A stretch of DNA of 64,000 nucleotides from positions 372,001-436,000 of the forward strand of contig NZ_JAPDNQ010000001.1 of the NCBI RefSeq assembly GCF_025989145.1, given 5' to 3'. Within the stretch, counting starts at the first letter, position 1; each line of letters starts with the position of its first letter. Origin of the DNA: Microbacterium sp. SSM24. GTDB taxonomy: Bacteria; Actinomycetota; Actinomycetes; Actinomycetales; Microbacteriaceae. Of this stretch, positions 53,583 to 61,344 are shown piece by piece. The translations under genes were made by a program, and so were the position numbers. Below the pieces are notes generated by a model, which did no database searches, had not been told where the DNA came from, and was given only the letters and a program-made list of their open reading frames with translations.

Positions 53583-54546
53583 AGTCCTCGCGGACGGCGA
53601 CGACGACCTTGCCGCGCGCGCGTCCCTCGCCGTGCCACGCGAGCGCCGCCGGAACCTCTTCGAGGGGGAACACGCGGTCGATGCGCACCGGCGCCCCGCC
53701 GCTTTCGCACAGCGCGGCGACCGGCGCGAAGCCGCGCGGGCCCTGGCGCACCAGCAGCACGCCGAGATGCGCGCCGGTGAGCAGTCCCAGCAGCGGACCG
53801 ACCGTCACCATGCGCAGCAGTGCGCGCGCCGTGCCGCCCACGATCACGCACCGGCCGCCCCGGGCGAGTGCGCGCCGATAGGCGAACACCGACCTGTGCG
53901 CGACGAGATCCACGATGAGGTCGTACGGCCCGGTGCGGGTGAAATCGGTGACGCGGTAGTCGATCACGTGCTCGGCTCCGAGCTCGCGCAGGAAGTCGAG
54001 CTTGCCCGCATTGTCGACCGCGGTCACGTGCACGCCCTTGGCCGCGGCCAGCGGGATCGCGAAGGCGCCCGCGCCTCCGCCGGCGCCGTTGAGCAGCATC
54101 CGCGAGCCCGGCTCGGCGAGAGCCACGGCCTGCGCCGCGATCGCGCCGGACTGAGGAATGGCGGATGCCTCGGCGAACGTGAGCGCCGCGGGCTTGTGCA
54201 CGATCGCGGAACCGGGGACCGCGACGTACTCGGCGAACCCGCCGTAGCGCGGAAGATTGTCGCCGTACACCTCGTCGCCGACGGCGAAGCCGGTCGTGCC
54301 CTCGCCGACGGCGACCACACGACCGGCGATGTCGGTGCCGAGGATCGGGTGAGCCGGCCGCCGCAGCCCGCCGAATCGGGCATAGGCGGGCGAGCCGCGC
54401 AGCCCCTCCCAGTCGGAGAGGTTGATCGACACCGCGACCACCTCGACGAGCACCTCACCGGCTTTCGGAGAAGGCTTCGGCACGTCGCGCACCTCGAGCA
54501 CCTCGGGTCCGCCGTACCGCTCGTACACCACCGCACGCACACCCAC
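53581..54546 (-). CDS. Medium-chain dehydrogenase/quinone oxidoreductase-type enzyme
   Basis: A 321-residue MDR-superfamily protein, NAD(P)-dependent, zinc-free in appearance. N-terminal GroES-like fold (MGVRAVVYERYGGPEVLEV, GTDIAGRVVAVGEGTTGFAVGDEVYG) and a Rossmann domain (LLNGAGGGAGAFAIPLAAAKG, about residues 145-165; NAGKLDFLRELGAEHVIDY). The cysteines and histidine of zinc alcohol dehydrogenases are absent, so quinone-reductase- or enoyl-reductase-like chemistry is more likely. GTG at 54546, or two codons later. Convergent with msrA. Confidence 0.87.
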   Translation of the reverse strand: MGVRAVVYERYGGPEVLEVRDVPKPSPKAGEVLVEVVAVSINLSDWEGLRGSPAYARFGGLRRPAHPILGTDIAGRVVAVGEGTTGFAVGDEVYGDNLPRYGGFAEYVAVPGSAIVHKPAALTFAEASAIPQSGAIAAQAVALAEPGSRMLLNGAGGGAGAFAIPLAAAKGVHVTAVDNAGKLDFLRELGAEHVIDYRVTDFTRTGPYDLIVDLVAHRSVFAYRRALARGGRCVIVGGTARALLRMVTVGPLLGLLTGAHLGVLLVRQGPRGFAPVAALCESGGAPVRIDRVFPLEEVPAALAWHGEGRARGKVVVAVRED

Positions 54547-54571
54547 ACCCTAGGGACTGCGGTCCACCGGC

Positions 54572-54671
54572 GGCGCATAACTCCTGCAGAAATCACCCGC
54601 TTCGTGCACGGCTCCCCGCCATCCAGCGGCTCGCCACACTCTCTCCCGCAGAAGTGCAGGAGTTATGCGCC
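54572..54671. repeat. Intergenic inverted-repeat element
   Basis: GGCGCATAACTCCTGCA at 54572-54588 is repeated as a perfect 17-bp inverse at 54655-54671, around a 66-base spacer. The spacer has shorter inner similarities (gcagaa near both arms). It lies between the MDR start and the AarF 3' end, outside any gene. The pattern resembles a REP or small MITE-like unit. Function not visible. Confidence 0.85.
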
Positions 54672-54702
54672 CGGCGAGAATCGCACCGCCGATCCGTGCT
54701 CG

Positions 54703-56376
54703 CTAGCGGCGGCCGGCCCCGGCGAACACGGCATGCAGCAGCGGGATCACCGACACGGCCATGAGCACGGTGCCGAAGACGGCCTCGTCGGCGCGCAGCA
54801 CCGCACCGCCGATGAAAAGGCCGGCGAACAGCACGGCCGACACGGCGCGGCGCACGATGCGCTCGAGGGACCGTATCCGCTGCTCGACCCGCGGCGACTC
54901 GACGGAGAGCCGACCCTCCTCGGCGCGCGTCACGACGTCGTCGATCCGTCGCGGCAGCCGTGCGGCGATGCCGGCGATCGACACCGCCTCCTTCGCGAAC
55001 GCCTGCGCGACGTTGCCGCGCTCCTCGCGGATCAGCTGACCGGCGTACGGCTCGACGGCGTCCCACATGTTGAAGTCCGGCTCGAGCGAGGAGCACATGC
55101 CCGACGTGAGCGAGACCGCCCGCACGATGAGCAGGAAGTTCTCGGGCAGCTGGAACGGCAGCGATCGGATCACGTCGCCGAATTCGCGCGCGAACGCTTG
55201 GAACTCGCGCGGATCCACTTCCTGCAGCTCGGCGAATCCCATGCCGCCGAAGCGCGCGAACAGGGCGGTCATCGCCCGCTCGAGTTCGGCAGTGTCGGCC
55301 GATGGCAGCAGCACGCCGACATCGCGGATGCTGTCGACCAGCTGCTTTCCGTTGCGCGAGGCGACGGCGATCACGACCTGCTGGAGATCGCGGCGCAGCC
55401 GGTCGGGCACCTCGCCCATCATGCCGAAGTCGATGAACGTCAGTCGCCACGGCCGCTCACCGCCCGGCGTGGGCGTGACGAAGATGTTCCCCGGGTGCGG
55501 GTCGGCGTGGAAGTAGCCGTCGCGGAACAGCTGATCGAACATCACCGTCGCGAACTCGCTCGCAACGTCGGCCGGCTCGATGCCGGCGGCGCGCAGTCCT
55601 TCGACGTCGTTGATCTTGATCGCCGTGACGTCGGCGAGAGTGAGCACGCGTCTGGTCGTGCGCTCCCACGCGATCTCCGGGGCATCGACCCGCGGGTCGC
55701 CCACGAAGTTCTCGGCGAAGCGCACCGCGTTGCGCGCCTCGTGGAGATAGTCGATCTCCTCCTCGCTGGTGTGCGCGAACTCCTCGATCAGCACCGGCAG
55801 GTCGACGTGATCGCGCACGACCCGCACGCTGCTGAGCCATTGCGCGACCCGTCGCAGCGCCGCGAGGTCCACCTCGACGATCCGCTCGATCCCGGGGCGC
55901 TGCACCTTGACGACGACATCGGCGAACCCGGTGTCGGCAGCGTCCGCCGGCACGAGCCTCGCGCGGTGCGCCTGACCGAGGGATGCCGCGGCCACCGGAA
56001 CGGGGTCCACCCACTCGTACGCGACCTCGAGCGCGACACCGAGCTCGGCCTCGGCGAGCGTCCGGATCGCGTCGAACTCGACGGCCGGCACCTCGTCCTG
56101 CAGGCCTTCGAGCTCCTTCGTGATCTCAGGCGGCAGCACGTCGAGGCGTGACGACATGAACTGTCCGACCTTGATCATGAGCCCGCCGAGCGACACGGCG
56201 AGCGCATGGAACCGGCGGGCCAGCTTCGTCAGGCGCGCGGCGCGCCCGCGCGCGGCGAAGCGAGCGAGCCCGATACGCGGCAGGAACAGCTCGTACCACC
56301 ACGCCTGGACCATGTATCGCGCGGCGAAGCGCAGGATCCGGCGGTAGCGGGCGCGCGAACTGCCGTCGTCGGCCAT
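54703..56376 (-). CDS. ABC1/AarF/UbiB-family atypical kinase
   Basis: A 557-residue kinase-like protein. The UbiB motifs are MIKVGQFMSSR (KxGQ), AAASLGQAHRA (A-rich loop), VVKVQRPG, FHADPHPGNIF (catalytic and metal-binding region) and FIDFGMMG (DFG-like). Two C-terminal helices (about 505-550) anchor it to the membrane. The family supports quinone or lipid biology; in bacteria without ubiquinone the role is unclear. The ATG at 56376 is placed by an AGGGAG site. PadR regulator downstream-adjacent (upstream in transcript), same strand. Confidence 0.9.
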   Translation of the reverse strand: MADDGSSRARYRRILRFAARYMVQAWWYELFLPRIGLARFAARGRAARLTKLARRFHALAVSLGGLMIKVGQFMSSRLDVLPPEITKELEGLQDEVPAVEFDAIRTLAEAELGVALEVAYEWVDPVPVAAASLGQAHRARLVPADAADTGFADVVVKVQRPGIERIVEVDLAALRRVAQWLSSVRVVRDHVDLPVLIEEFAHTSEEEIDYLHEARNAVRFAENFVGDPRVDAPEIAWERTTRRVLTLADVTAIKINDVEGLRAAGIEPADVASEFATVMFDQLFRDGYFHADPHPGNIFVTPTPGGERPWRLTFIDFGMMGEVPDRLRRDLQQVVIAVASRNGKQLVDSIRDVGVLLPSADTAELERAMTALFARFGGMGFAELQEVDPREFQAFAREFGDVIRSLPFQLPENFLLIVRAVSLTSGMCSSLEPDFNMWDAVEPYAGQLIREERGNVAQAFAKEAVSIAGIAARLPRRIDDVVTRAEEGRLSVESPRVEQRIRSLERIVRRAVSAVLFAGLFIGGAVLRADEAVFGTVLMAVSVIPLLHAVFAGAGRR

Positions 56377-56429
56377 CGAGACTCCCTGATTCGGGACAGC
56401 AGCGGGCCGACGTTCCGGCGGCATCCGGC

Positions 56430-57011
56430 TCAGTCCTGGGCGAGGATCGAGTAGAGCTTACGCCGCGCCTCGTCGAGCACCTCGACAGCCTGCTGAACCT
56501 GCTCGGGCGACCCGCTCGTCGCGACCTGCGCCGCCGCCTGGGCCAGCTTCGCGCCGGCCTTCGGGAGCACGGTCGAGCGCGCGGCATCCTTGCGCCCGGC
56601 GGACTCCCAGGGAGCCGACCGGTCCTCGCTCGCAGCGGCTTCGGCGCGGCCGGCTTCGGTGAGCGAGTAGGTCTTCTTCCCTCCCGCCTCCTCGGCCGTG
56701 ATGAGGCCCTCGTCGGCGAGCAGCTGGAGGGTCGGGTAGACCGAGCCCGGGCTGGGCTTCCACGTGCCGCCGCTGCGCTCCTCGATCTCGTAGATGATCT
56801 GGTAGCCGTGCATCGGGCGGTCGGCGAGCACGGCGAGGATGGCGGCGCGCACGTCTCCGCGGCCCATGCGCGGGCTCATGACCTTCTGCTCGAACATGTC
56901 GCGCAACTGATCCATGGCCTCGAACAGTCCGCCGCCGCCCGGGCGTGCGGGGCCGTGACCCTGCCCGCGGTCACGCGGACCGAACCAATCTCCTGTGAAC
57001 GAATCGCTCAT
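56430..57011 (-). CDS. PadR-family transcriptional regulator
   Basis: A 193-residue repressor with a 50-residue Gly/Pro-rich lead, a PadR winged helix (AILAVLADRPMHGYQIIYEIEERSGGTWKPSPGSVYPTLQLLAD in overlapping pieces; residues about 52-110) and a helical C-terminal domain. PadR proteins respond to phenolics, lipids or drugs. A perfect palindrome with half-site cgata lies just upstream, so it probably autoregulates. Stop is 54 bases before the AarF start, suggesting a shared transcript. ATG at 57011. Confidence 0.9.
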   Translation of the reverse strand: MSDSFTGDWFGPRDRGQGHGPARPGGGGLFEAMDQLRDMFEQKVMSPRMGRGDVRAAILAVLADRPMHGYQIIYEIEERSGGTWKPSPGSVYPTLQLLADEGLITAEEAGGKKTYSLTEAGRAEAAASEDRSAPWESAGRKDAARSTVLPKAGAKLAQAAAQVATSGSPEQVQQAVEVLDEARRKLYSILAQD

Positions 57012-57035
57012 GACGACCTCCCTGAGATGAACTCA

Positions 57036-57069
57036 CCGATATACCGGCGATACTCAACGATATATCGTT
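57036..57069. promoter_or_regulatory. Probable PadR operator
   Basis: AACGATATATCGTT at 57056-57069 is a perfect 14-bp palindrome. A related, imperfect CGATATA element lies at about 57037-57043. Both sit 25-55 bases upstream of the PadR start, in an AT-rich pocket unlike the surrounding DNA. Inferred as the autoregulatory site. Confidence 0.65.
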
Positions 57070-57101
57070 AAGTCGGATCCGGCCAGCGTCCGCCAGCCGA
57101 G

Positions 57102-57749
57102 TCAGTCCGCGTCCTCGACCGGCTGGCGAAGGATCGTGCGCAACCGCTCGGGCGCGGTGCGACGGGGATCGGCGAGATAGATCTCGTGATGGCGACCCCG
57201 CATCCGCAGCCCCTCCTCCGGGATGAATCGGCGGTGCATCTCGTCCAGCACCGGAGCCTCTTCGTCATACGAGCCGACGTGCAGCGTCTGCACGCATCGC
57301 CCTTCTGCGAGCTCCTCGAATCGGAGACGGCCGACGGCCTCGGAAGCCCCCTTCGATGCGACGACCGAGCGCGCGGCCTCGACGTGCGCGTCCTCGGTCC
57401 AGTCCGGAACGAGGATCATCATCGTCCAGCTCCACCGCGACTTGTCGCGAGCTGTGGTGAACGAGTCCATGTCGTCGGACCACCACAGCCCCTCGAGCGG
57501 CATGACGACGTAGTCGCGCCCGAGCTCGAGCTTGCTCTGGAACTTCAGCTTGTAAGCCACCGCGTACAGCGCCGAGACGGCGTCCGTGTACGCCGCGGCG
57601 GAGTTCGGGTCGCCGCACCCGTCGACCATGAGATAGCGCAGCGGCGGCAGGTCGATCACGCCGAAGCTGCCGCGCGGCGCCGAGTACGATGCGAGTTCTC
57701 TCTTGAGGTCGGTCTTGCCCCGCCTGGTCCCGGAATCCACACGCGTCAC
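57102..57749 (-). CDS. GyrI-like small-molecule-binding protein
   Basis: A 215-residue protein of the GyrI-like / AraC-effector-binding type, without a DNA-binding domain. It opens with MTRVDSGTRRGKTDLKREL, then LPPLRYLMVDGCGDPNSAAAY, LKFQSKLELGRDYVVMPLEGLWW, WSWTMMILVPDWT and HHEIYLADPRRTAPERLRTIL. Homologues in actinomycetes are uncharacterised and may bind hydrophobic compounds. GTG at 57749. It lies upstream of the PadR gene on the same strand. Confidence 0.85.
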   Translation of the reverse strand: MTRVDSGTRRGKTDLKRELASYSAPRGSFGVIDLPPLRYLMVDGCGDPNSAAAYTDAVSALYAVAYKLKFQSKLELGRDYVVMPLEGLWWSDDMDSFTTARDKSRWSWTMMILVPDWTEDAHVEAARSVVASKGASEAVGRLRFEELAEGRCVQTLHVGSYDEEAPVLDEMHRRFIPEEGLRMRGRHHEIYLADPRRTAPERLRTILRQPVEDAD

Positions 57750-58288
57750 GGTACCGGGCCGCGAAGATCGACGGGCATCAGGCAGATCCCCAGGCGAACG
57801 CGCTACAGTGGAGGTAGCCCGCTCGGGCTTCCTCGGTCGTTCGCCTCCGCCTCATCGTGGAGTGACAGGGTGAGCGACCTCCCTCCGCCACCACGGCGGT
57901 CCTCTTCTCATCCTCGCGTGCGGTCGTCCGACCGACATCCGCGCCCCATCCTTAGGCAGTTCTGACTTCCGTCGTCTCACCCCTGTTCCCGTCTCGCGGT
58001 GCCGTTCACTGGCGCTCCGCCGACGACGGCATCTTCGTCGCGACCATCGCCGGCGAGTACGCCGGTTTCATCGGCGTCACATCCCGCGGCCACGAGGCTC
58101 ACGGCCCGCGCGGCGAAGATCTCGGAGTGCATGCCGTCCGGCACGACGCGATGGCCGCGGTCGAGGCATCCGAGCCCGGGCTCCCACACTCCTCAGCGGG
58201 TCACGCCCGCCGAACACGTCCGCTCCGCATTCGTCGGCGCGGCACCCCGGTCGCTTCTCGCGGCCCGAAAAGAAGAAGGAAAGACACG
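57750..58288 (+). other. Long leader region of the cold-shock gene with a coding-like frame
   Basis: 539 bases without an annotated gene. A promoter-like TACAGT lies at 57804-57809. From a TAG at 57953-57955 the frame is open through the cold-shock gene without a stop. The first part reads [45 protein letters not shown] and [20 protein letters not shown]. High third-position GC there suggests real coding DNA, and it resembles a small protein. No ATG or GTG precedes it in frame until GTG 58127, so the start could be CTG 57962. The last 100 bases look less coding-like. Confidence 0.5.
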
Positions 58289-58492
58289 ATGGCCACTGGC
58301 ACCGTGAAATGGTTCAACTCCGAGAAGGGCTTCGGCTTCATCGCACCCGACGACGGCGGCGCCGACCTGTTCGCGCACTTCAGCGCGATCACGGGCGACG
58401 GATACAAGGAGCTCCGCGAAGACCAGAAGGTCGAGTTCGAGGCGGAGCGCGGCCCCAAGGGCATGCAGGCCGCCAACATCCGGCCGCTCTGA
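58289..58492 (+). CDS. cspA: Cold-shock protein (CspA family)
   Basis: A 67-residue cold-shock domain protein that binds single-stranded RNA/DNA. RNP1 is KGFGFIAP and RNP2 reads DLFAHF; the start is [17 protein letters not shown] at 58289 has AAGGA 8 bases upstream, clearly a start in its own right even though the upstream frame is open and in phase. The long leader is typical of cold-shock genes, whose mRNA folding controls expression. A terminator hairpin follows. Confidence 0.96.
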   Translation: MATGTVKWFNSEKGFGFIAPDDGGADLFAHFSAITGDGYKELREDQKVEFEAERGPKGMQAANIRPL

Positions 58493-58499
58493 CCCTCGC

Positions 58500-58531
58500 C
58501 GATCGGCGGCCGCACAGCGAGCCGCCGATCG
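58500..58531 (+). terminator. Terminator hairpin after the cold-shock gene
   Basis: CGATCGGCGGC at 58500-58510 pairs with its perfect complement at 58521-58531 around a 10-base loop (cgcacagcga). It begins 8 bases after the cspA stop codon. T-poor downstream, as in others here. Confidence 0.75.
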
Positions 58532-58598
58532 CTACCCTCACACCCGCGCGCGGGTCAAGGGGGTGGGCGGCGCGCACTGCGCCGCCGAAGCTGGTGTC

Positions 58599-59054
58599 AT
58601 GACTCAGATCATCGAGACCATCGACGTGGACGTGCCCGTCACCACGGCCTACAACCAGTGGACGCAGTTCGAGAGCTTCCCGAACTTCCTCGACGAGGTG
58701 GAGTCGATCACCCAGCTCGACGACACGCACACCCACTGGACCGTGAAGGTCGGCCCGTTCGAGCGCGAGTTCGACGCCGAGATCACGGAGCAGCACCCCG
58801 ACGAGCGCGTCGCGTGGCGCAGCACCGGAGGCGAGACCGCCCACGCCGGAGTCGTCACCTTCCACAAACTGGACGACACGACCTCCCGCGTCACCGTGCA
58901 GATCGACTGGGAGCCGAGCGGAGCGATCGAGAAGCTCGGCTCGCTCGTCGGTGCCGGGAAGCACGCCGTGAAGAAGGACCTCGAGAACTTCAAGGTGTTC
59001 ATCGAGAAGGCGCATCGCGAGACGGGCGCCTGGCGCGGCGACGTCGCGCGCTGA
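58599..59054 (+). CDS. SRPBCC-fold protein (cyclase/dehydrase-like)
   Basis: A 151-residue START/SRPBCC-superfamily protein. It has the usual N-terminal helix-grip pattern (TIDVDVPVTTAYNQWTQFES, FPNFLDEVESITQLDD), then HWTVKVGPFEREFDAEITEQ and AWRSTGGETAHAGVVTF. These proteins bind hydrophobic ligands or act as polyketide cyclases; no catalytic residue set is clear. ATG at 58599 with weak ribosome site. Its neighbours (cspA, dinB) are unrelated, though such genes often respond to stress. Confidence 0.85.
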   Translation: MTQIIETIDVDVPVTTAYNQWTQFESFPNFLDEVESITQLDDTHTHWTVKVGPFEREFDAEITEQHPDERVAWRSTGGETAHAGVVTFHKLDDTTSRVTVQIDWEPSGAIEKLGSLVGAGKHAVKKDLENFKVFIEKAHRETGAWRGDVAR

Positions 59055-59159
59055 CCCGGAACGGACGGATGCCGCGGCCCGCCATCGTGCGGACGCCGCG
59101 GCATCGTCGTTCCCGGCGAGCGCTCGACGGTGTCTGCGGCACCGGCCACACTGGACGAC

Positions 59160-60233
59160 ATGTCCGAGTCCTCGTGGGTGCTGCACGTCGACCTCGACCA
59201 GTTCATCGCCGCCGTCGAGGTGCTGCGGCGACCCGAGCTCGCCGGCAAGCCCGTGATCGTCGGCGGCCGGGGCGATCCCACCGAGCGCGCGGTCGTGTCG
59301 ACGGCCTCGTACGAGGCTCGGGCGTTCGGCGTCGGTTCGGGCATGCCGCTGCGCATCGCGGCGCGCAAGGTTCCGGACGCCGTGATCCTGCCCGTCGACG
59401 CCCCCGCCTACACGGCGGCCTCGGAAGAGGTGATGGCGACGTTGCGCGCCCACCCCGGTGCGATCGTGCAGGTGCTCGGATGGGACGAGGCGTTCGTCGG
59501 CGTTCGCACCGCCGACCCCGAAGCGACGGCACACGAGATCCAGCGCGCGGTGCTCGATCGCACCCGGCTGCACTGCAGCGTGGGCGTCGGCGACACGCTG
59601 ATCCGCGCCAAGAACGCGACGGACTTCGGCAAGCCGCGCGGTGTCTTCCGCCTCACGGCCGAGAACTGGCTCGACGTCATGGGCGACAAGCCGACGATCG
59701 AGCTGTGGGGCGTGGGAAGCAAGATCTCGAAGCGGCTGGCCGCGCTCGGCATCCGCACCGTCACCGAGCTCGCGTGCGCCGACGAGGCTCCGCTCGCGGC
59801 GGAGTTCGGACCGAAGATGGGTCCCTGGTACCGCCAGCTGGGTCGCGGCGACGGGTCGGCGGTCGTCGACGACACCCCGTGGGTGGCGCGCGGGCACGGG
59901 CGTGAGACGACGTTCCAGAAGAACATCGTCGAGCGGGCCGAGATCGAGGCGGCGGCGCGCGAGCTGCTCACACAGGTGCTGGCGGATGTCGCGGCCGAGG
60001 GGCGTCCGGTCGTCGGCGTCGGACTCAAGGTGCGCTACGCCCCGTTCCTCACCAAGACGTTCGTGCACAAGATCGCGACCACGTTCGACCGTGACACGGT
60101 GATCGCCGAGACGCTGAAGCTCGTCGAGCGGATCGAGCCGGATCGTCCGCTGAGACTGCTCGGCGTGCGCGCCGAGATGGAGATGCCCGACGACGCCCGC
60201 GAGGGCCACACGCCCACTCGCGGAGGTTGGTGA
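59160..60233 (+). CDS. dinB: DNA polymerase IV (Y-family)
   Basis: A 357-residue translesion polymerase. The first acidic residue of the palm is in LHVDLDQFIAAVEVLRR and the second pair is in VLGWDEAFVGVRTADPE. The fingers/thumb contain the helix-hairpin-helix (LWGVGSKISKRLAALGIRT), and the little-finger domain follows. Length is within the DinB range. I take the ATG at 59160; the GTG at 59130 is an alternative. No LexA-like box is seen in the 105-base gap upstream. Error-prone bypass under stress is the inferred role. Confidence 0.9.
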   Translation: MSESSWVLHVDLDQFIAAVEVLRRPELAGKPVIVGGRGDPTERAVVSTASYEARAFGVGSGMPLRIAARKVPDAVILPVDAPAYTAASEEVMATLRAHPGAIVQVLGWDEAFVGVRTADPEATAHEIQRAVLDRTRLHCSVGVGDTLIRAKNATDFGKPRGVFRLTAENWLDVMGDKPTIELWGVGSKISKRLAALGIRTVTELACADEAPLAAEFGPKMGPWYRQLGRGDGSAVVDDTPWVARGHGRETTFQKNIVERAEIEAAARELLTQVLADVAAEGRPVVGVGLKVRYAPFLTKTFVHKIATTFDRDTVIAETLKLVERIEPDRPLRLLGVRAEMEMPDDAREGHTPTRGGW

Positions 60234-60280
60234 GCCCAGGGTCTGGAGGAATGCCGCCTCCATCCGCTACTCTTCGTGCA

Positions 60281-60323
60281 GGACGGTTGGGGAACCGTCC
60301 GAGGCGATCGGGGACTTCGCCTC
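60281..60323 (+). ncRNA. Two tandem stem-loops in a 5' leader
   Basis: GGACGGTT-gggg-AACCGTCC (60281-60300) is a perfect 8-bp hairpin, immediately followed by GAGGCGA at 60301-60307 and TCGCCTC at 60317-60323 around tcggggact. Both loops are G-rich. They sit 23 bases upstream of a DUF2510 membrane gene, in its leader, with no known riboswitch match. Either an uncharacterised regulatory leader or a terminator/attenuator pair. Confidence 0.6.
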
Positions 60324-60345
60324 TATTCACTCAACTGGGGATGAG

Positions 60346-60870
60346 ATGAGCGAAGACACTCGTGTGGGCGCGCCCGCACCAGGATGGCTGTACGACGCCG
60401 AGACCGGCCGGACGCGGTGGTGGGACGGCGTGCACTGGACCGACCTCGCCAAGCCGCTCGATCCGGTCGTGCGCACCGGCCCGGCGTATCGACCGGCCTC
60501 CGCCGCCGCAGGGTCCTGGTCGACGGCTCCGAGCGCGAAGAACGGGCCGGCCACGACCGCGCTCGTGCTCGTGCTGGTCTCCGTCGTGGGCGCCGTAGCA
60601 TCGGTGTGGCTGGCGCCGGGTCTCGCACCTGCGACGGCCGCGGTGCTGGGCTTCGCGCAGGTCGGCGTGCTCGTCGCGACGTTCGTGCTGTCGCTGATCG
60701 GGCTCGTGATCGCGGTCCGGCGCCCGACCCGCAAGCGCGAGGCCGTGTTCGGCCTGGTTCTCTCCGGTCTCGTCCTCGGAGTCCTCGCGTTCCGTCTCGT
60801 CACCGGAGGCGCCATCGACACCGGCGCTTTCGCGGGCGAGATCGCGGCATGGGTGACCAGCCTGACCTGA
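60346..60870 (+). CDS. DUF2510 membrane protein
   Basis: A 174-residue protein with one DUF2510 domain at the N-terminus (PGWLYDAETGRTRWWDGVHW, residues 12-31), a linker, and three or four helices (about 68-90, 95-120, 128-150 and 158-172). It has the usual actinobacterial DUF2510 membrane architecture of unknown function. ATG at 60346 with GGGGATGAG just upstream. A tandem-hairpin leader precedes it. The second DUF2510 gene here (49597) is soluble and unlike in layout. Confidence 0.85.
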   Translation: MSEDTRVGAPAPGWLYDAETGRTRWWDGVHWTDLAKPLDPVVRTGPAYRPASAAAGSWSTAPSAKNGPATTALVLVLVSVVGAVASVWLAPGLAPATAAVLGFAQVGVLVATFVLSLIGLVIAVRRPTRKREAVFGLVLSGLVLGVLAFRLVTGGAIDTGAFAGEIAAWVTSLT

Positions 60871-60918
60871 GAACCGGGAGCGGGCGCGGCATCCGCGGCC
60901 CCCGCTAGCGTGGGGTTC

Positions 60919-61323
60919 GTGACGTTCCCCGCCGCGACCGTGCCGCTGTTCGTGTACGGCAGCCTGCGCCCGGGAATGGCACTGTGGGACGCGATCGCCG
61001 ACCACGTCGCGGAGGTGCGCGCCGCGAGCGTCGCGGGCCGTCTTCACTGGCATGAAGGGGGCGAGTGGCCCCTGCTCCTCCTGGGCGGCACCGAGCGGGT
61101 GCGCGGAGACCTGCTCGCGCTGCGACCGGGCGACGCGGCCAATCGGGTGATCGTCGACGAGGAGCTCCGCTACGGCTACGACGCACGGTGGCTGCCCGTC
61201 ACGACCGATGACGGCGAGCAGCTCGAGGCGCTGGTGCTGGTGTGGCCGCGCGAGACGGAGCTCGGCCCGCAGATCGCCGACGGCGACTTCGCCGTGGCCG
61301 TCGTCACTCCGAGAGAGGAATGA
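60919..61323 (+). CDS. Gamma-glutamylcyclotransferase-like (AIG2 family) protein
   Basis: A 134-residue protein with the GGCT-fold entry FVYGSLRPGMALWDAIADH and a C-terminal strand LEALVLVWPRETELGPQIADG. GGCT-like proteins cyclise gamma-glutamyl amines or act on gamma-glutamyl-like substrates; some are inactive. The catalytic Glu is likely in DEELRYGYDARW. Start GTG at 60919 is preferred because it places the VYGSLRxG loop at residue 12; a GTG at 60910 is possible. Convergent with the molybdopterin gene. Confidence 0.83.
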   Translation: MTFPAATVPLFVYGSLRPGMALWDAIADHVAEVRAASVAGRLHWHEGGEWPLLLLGGTERVRGDLLALRPGDAANRVIVDEELRYGYDARWLPVTTDDGEQLEALVLVWPRETELGPQIADGDFAVAVVTPREE

Positions 61324-61344
61324 CGACCGGCGTATGCCGCGCGC

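Noticed and set aside
60281-60323. ANTAR target RNA
   Set aside because: There are two adjacent hairpins, but the loops are not hexaloops with A at position 1 and G at position 4.
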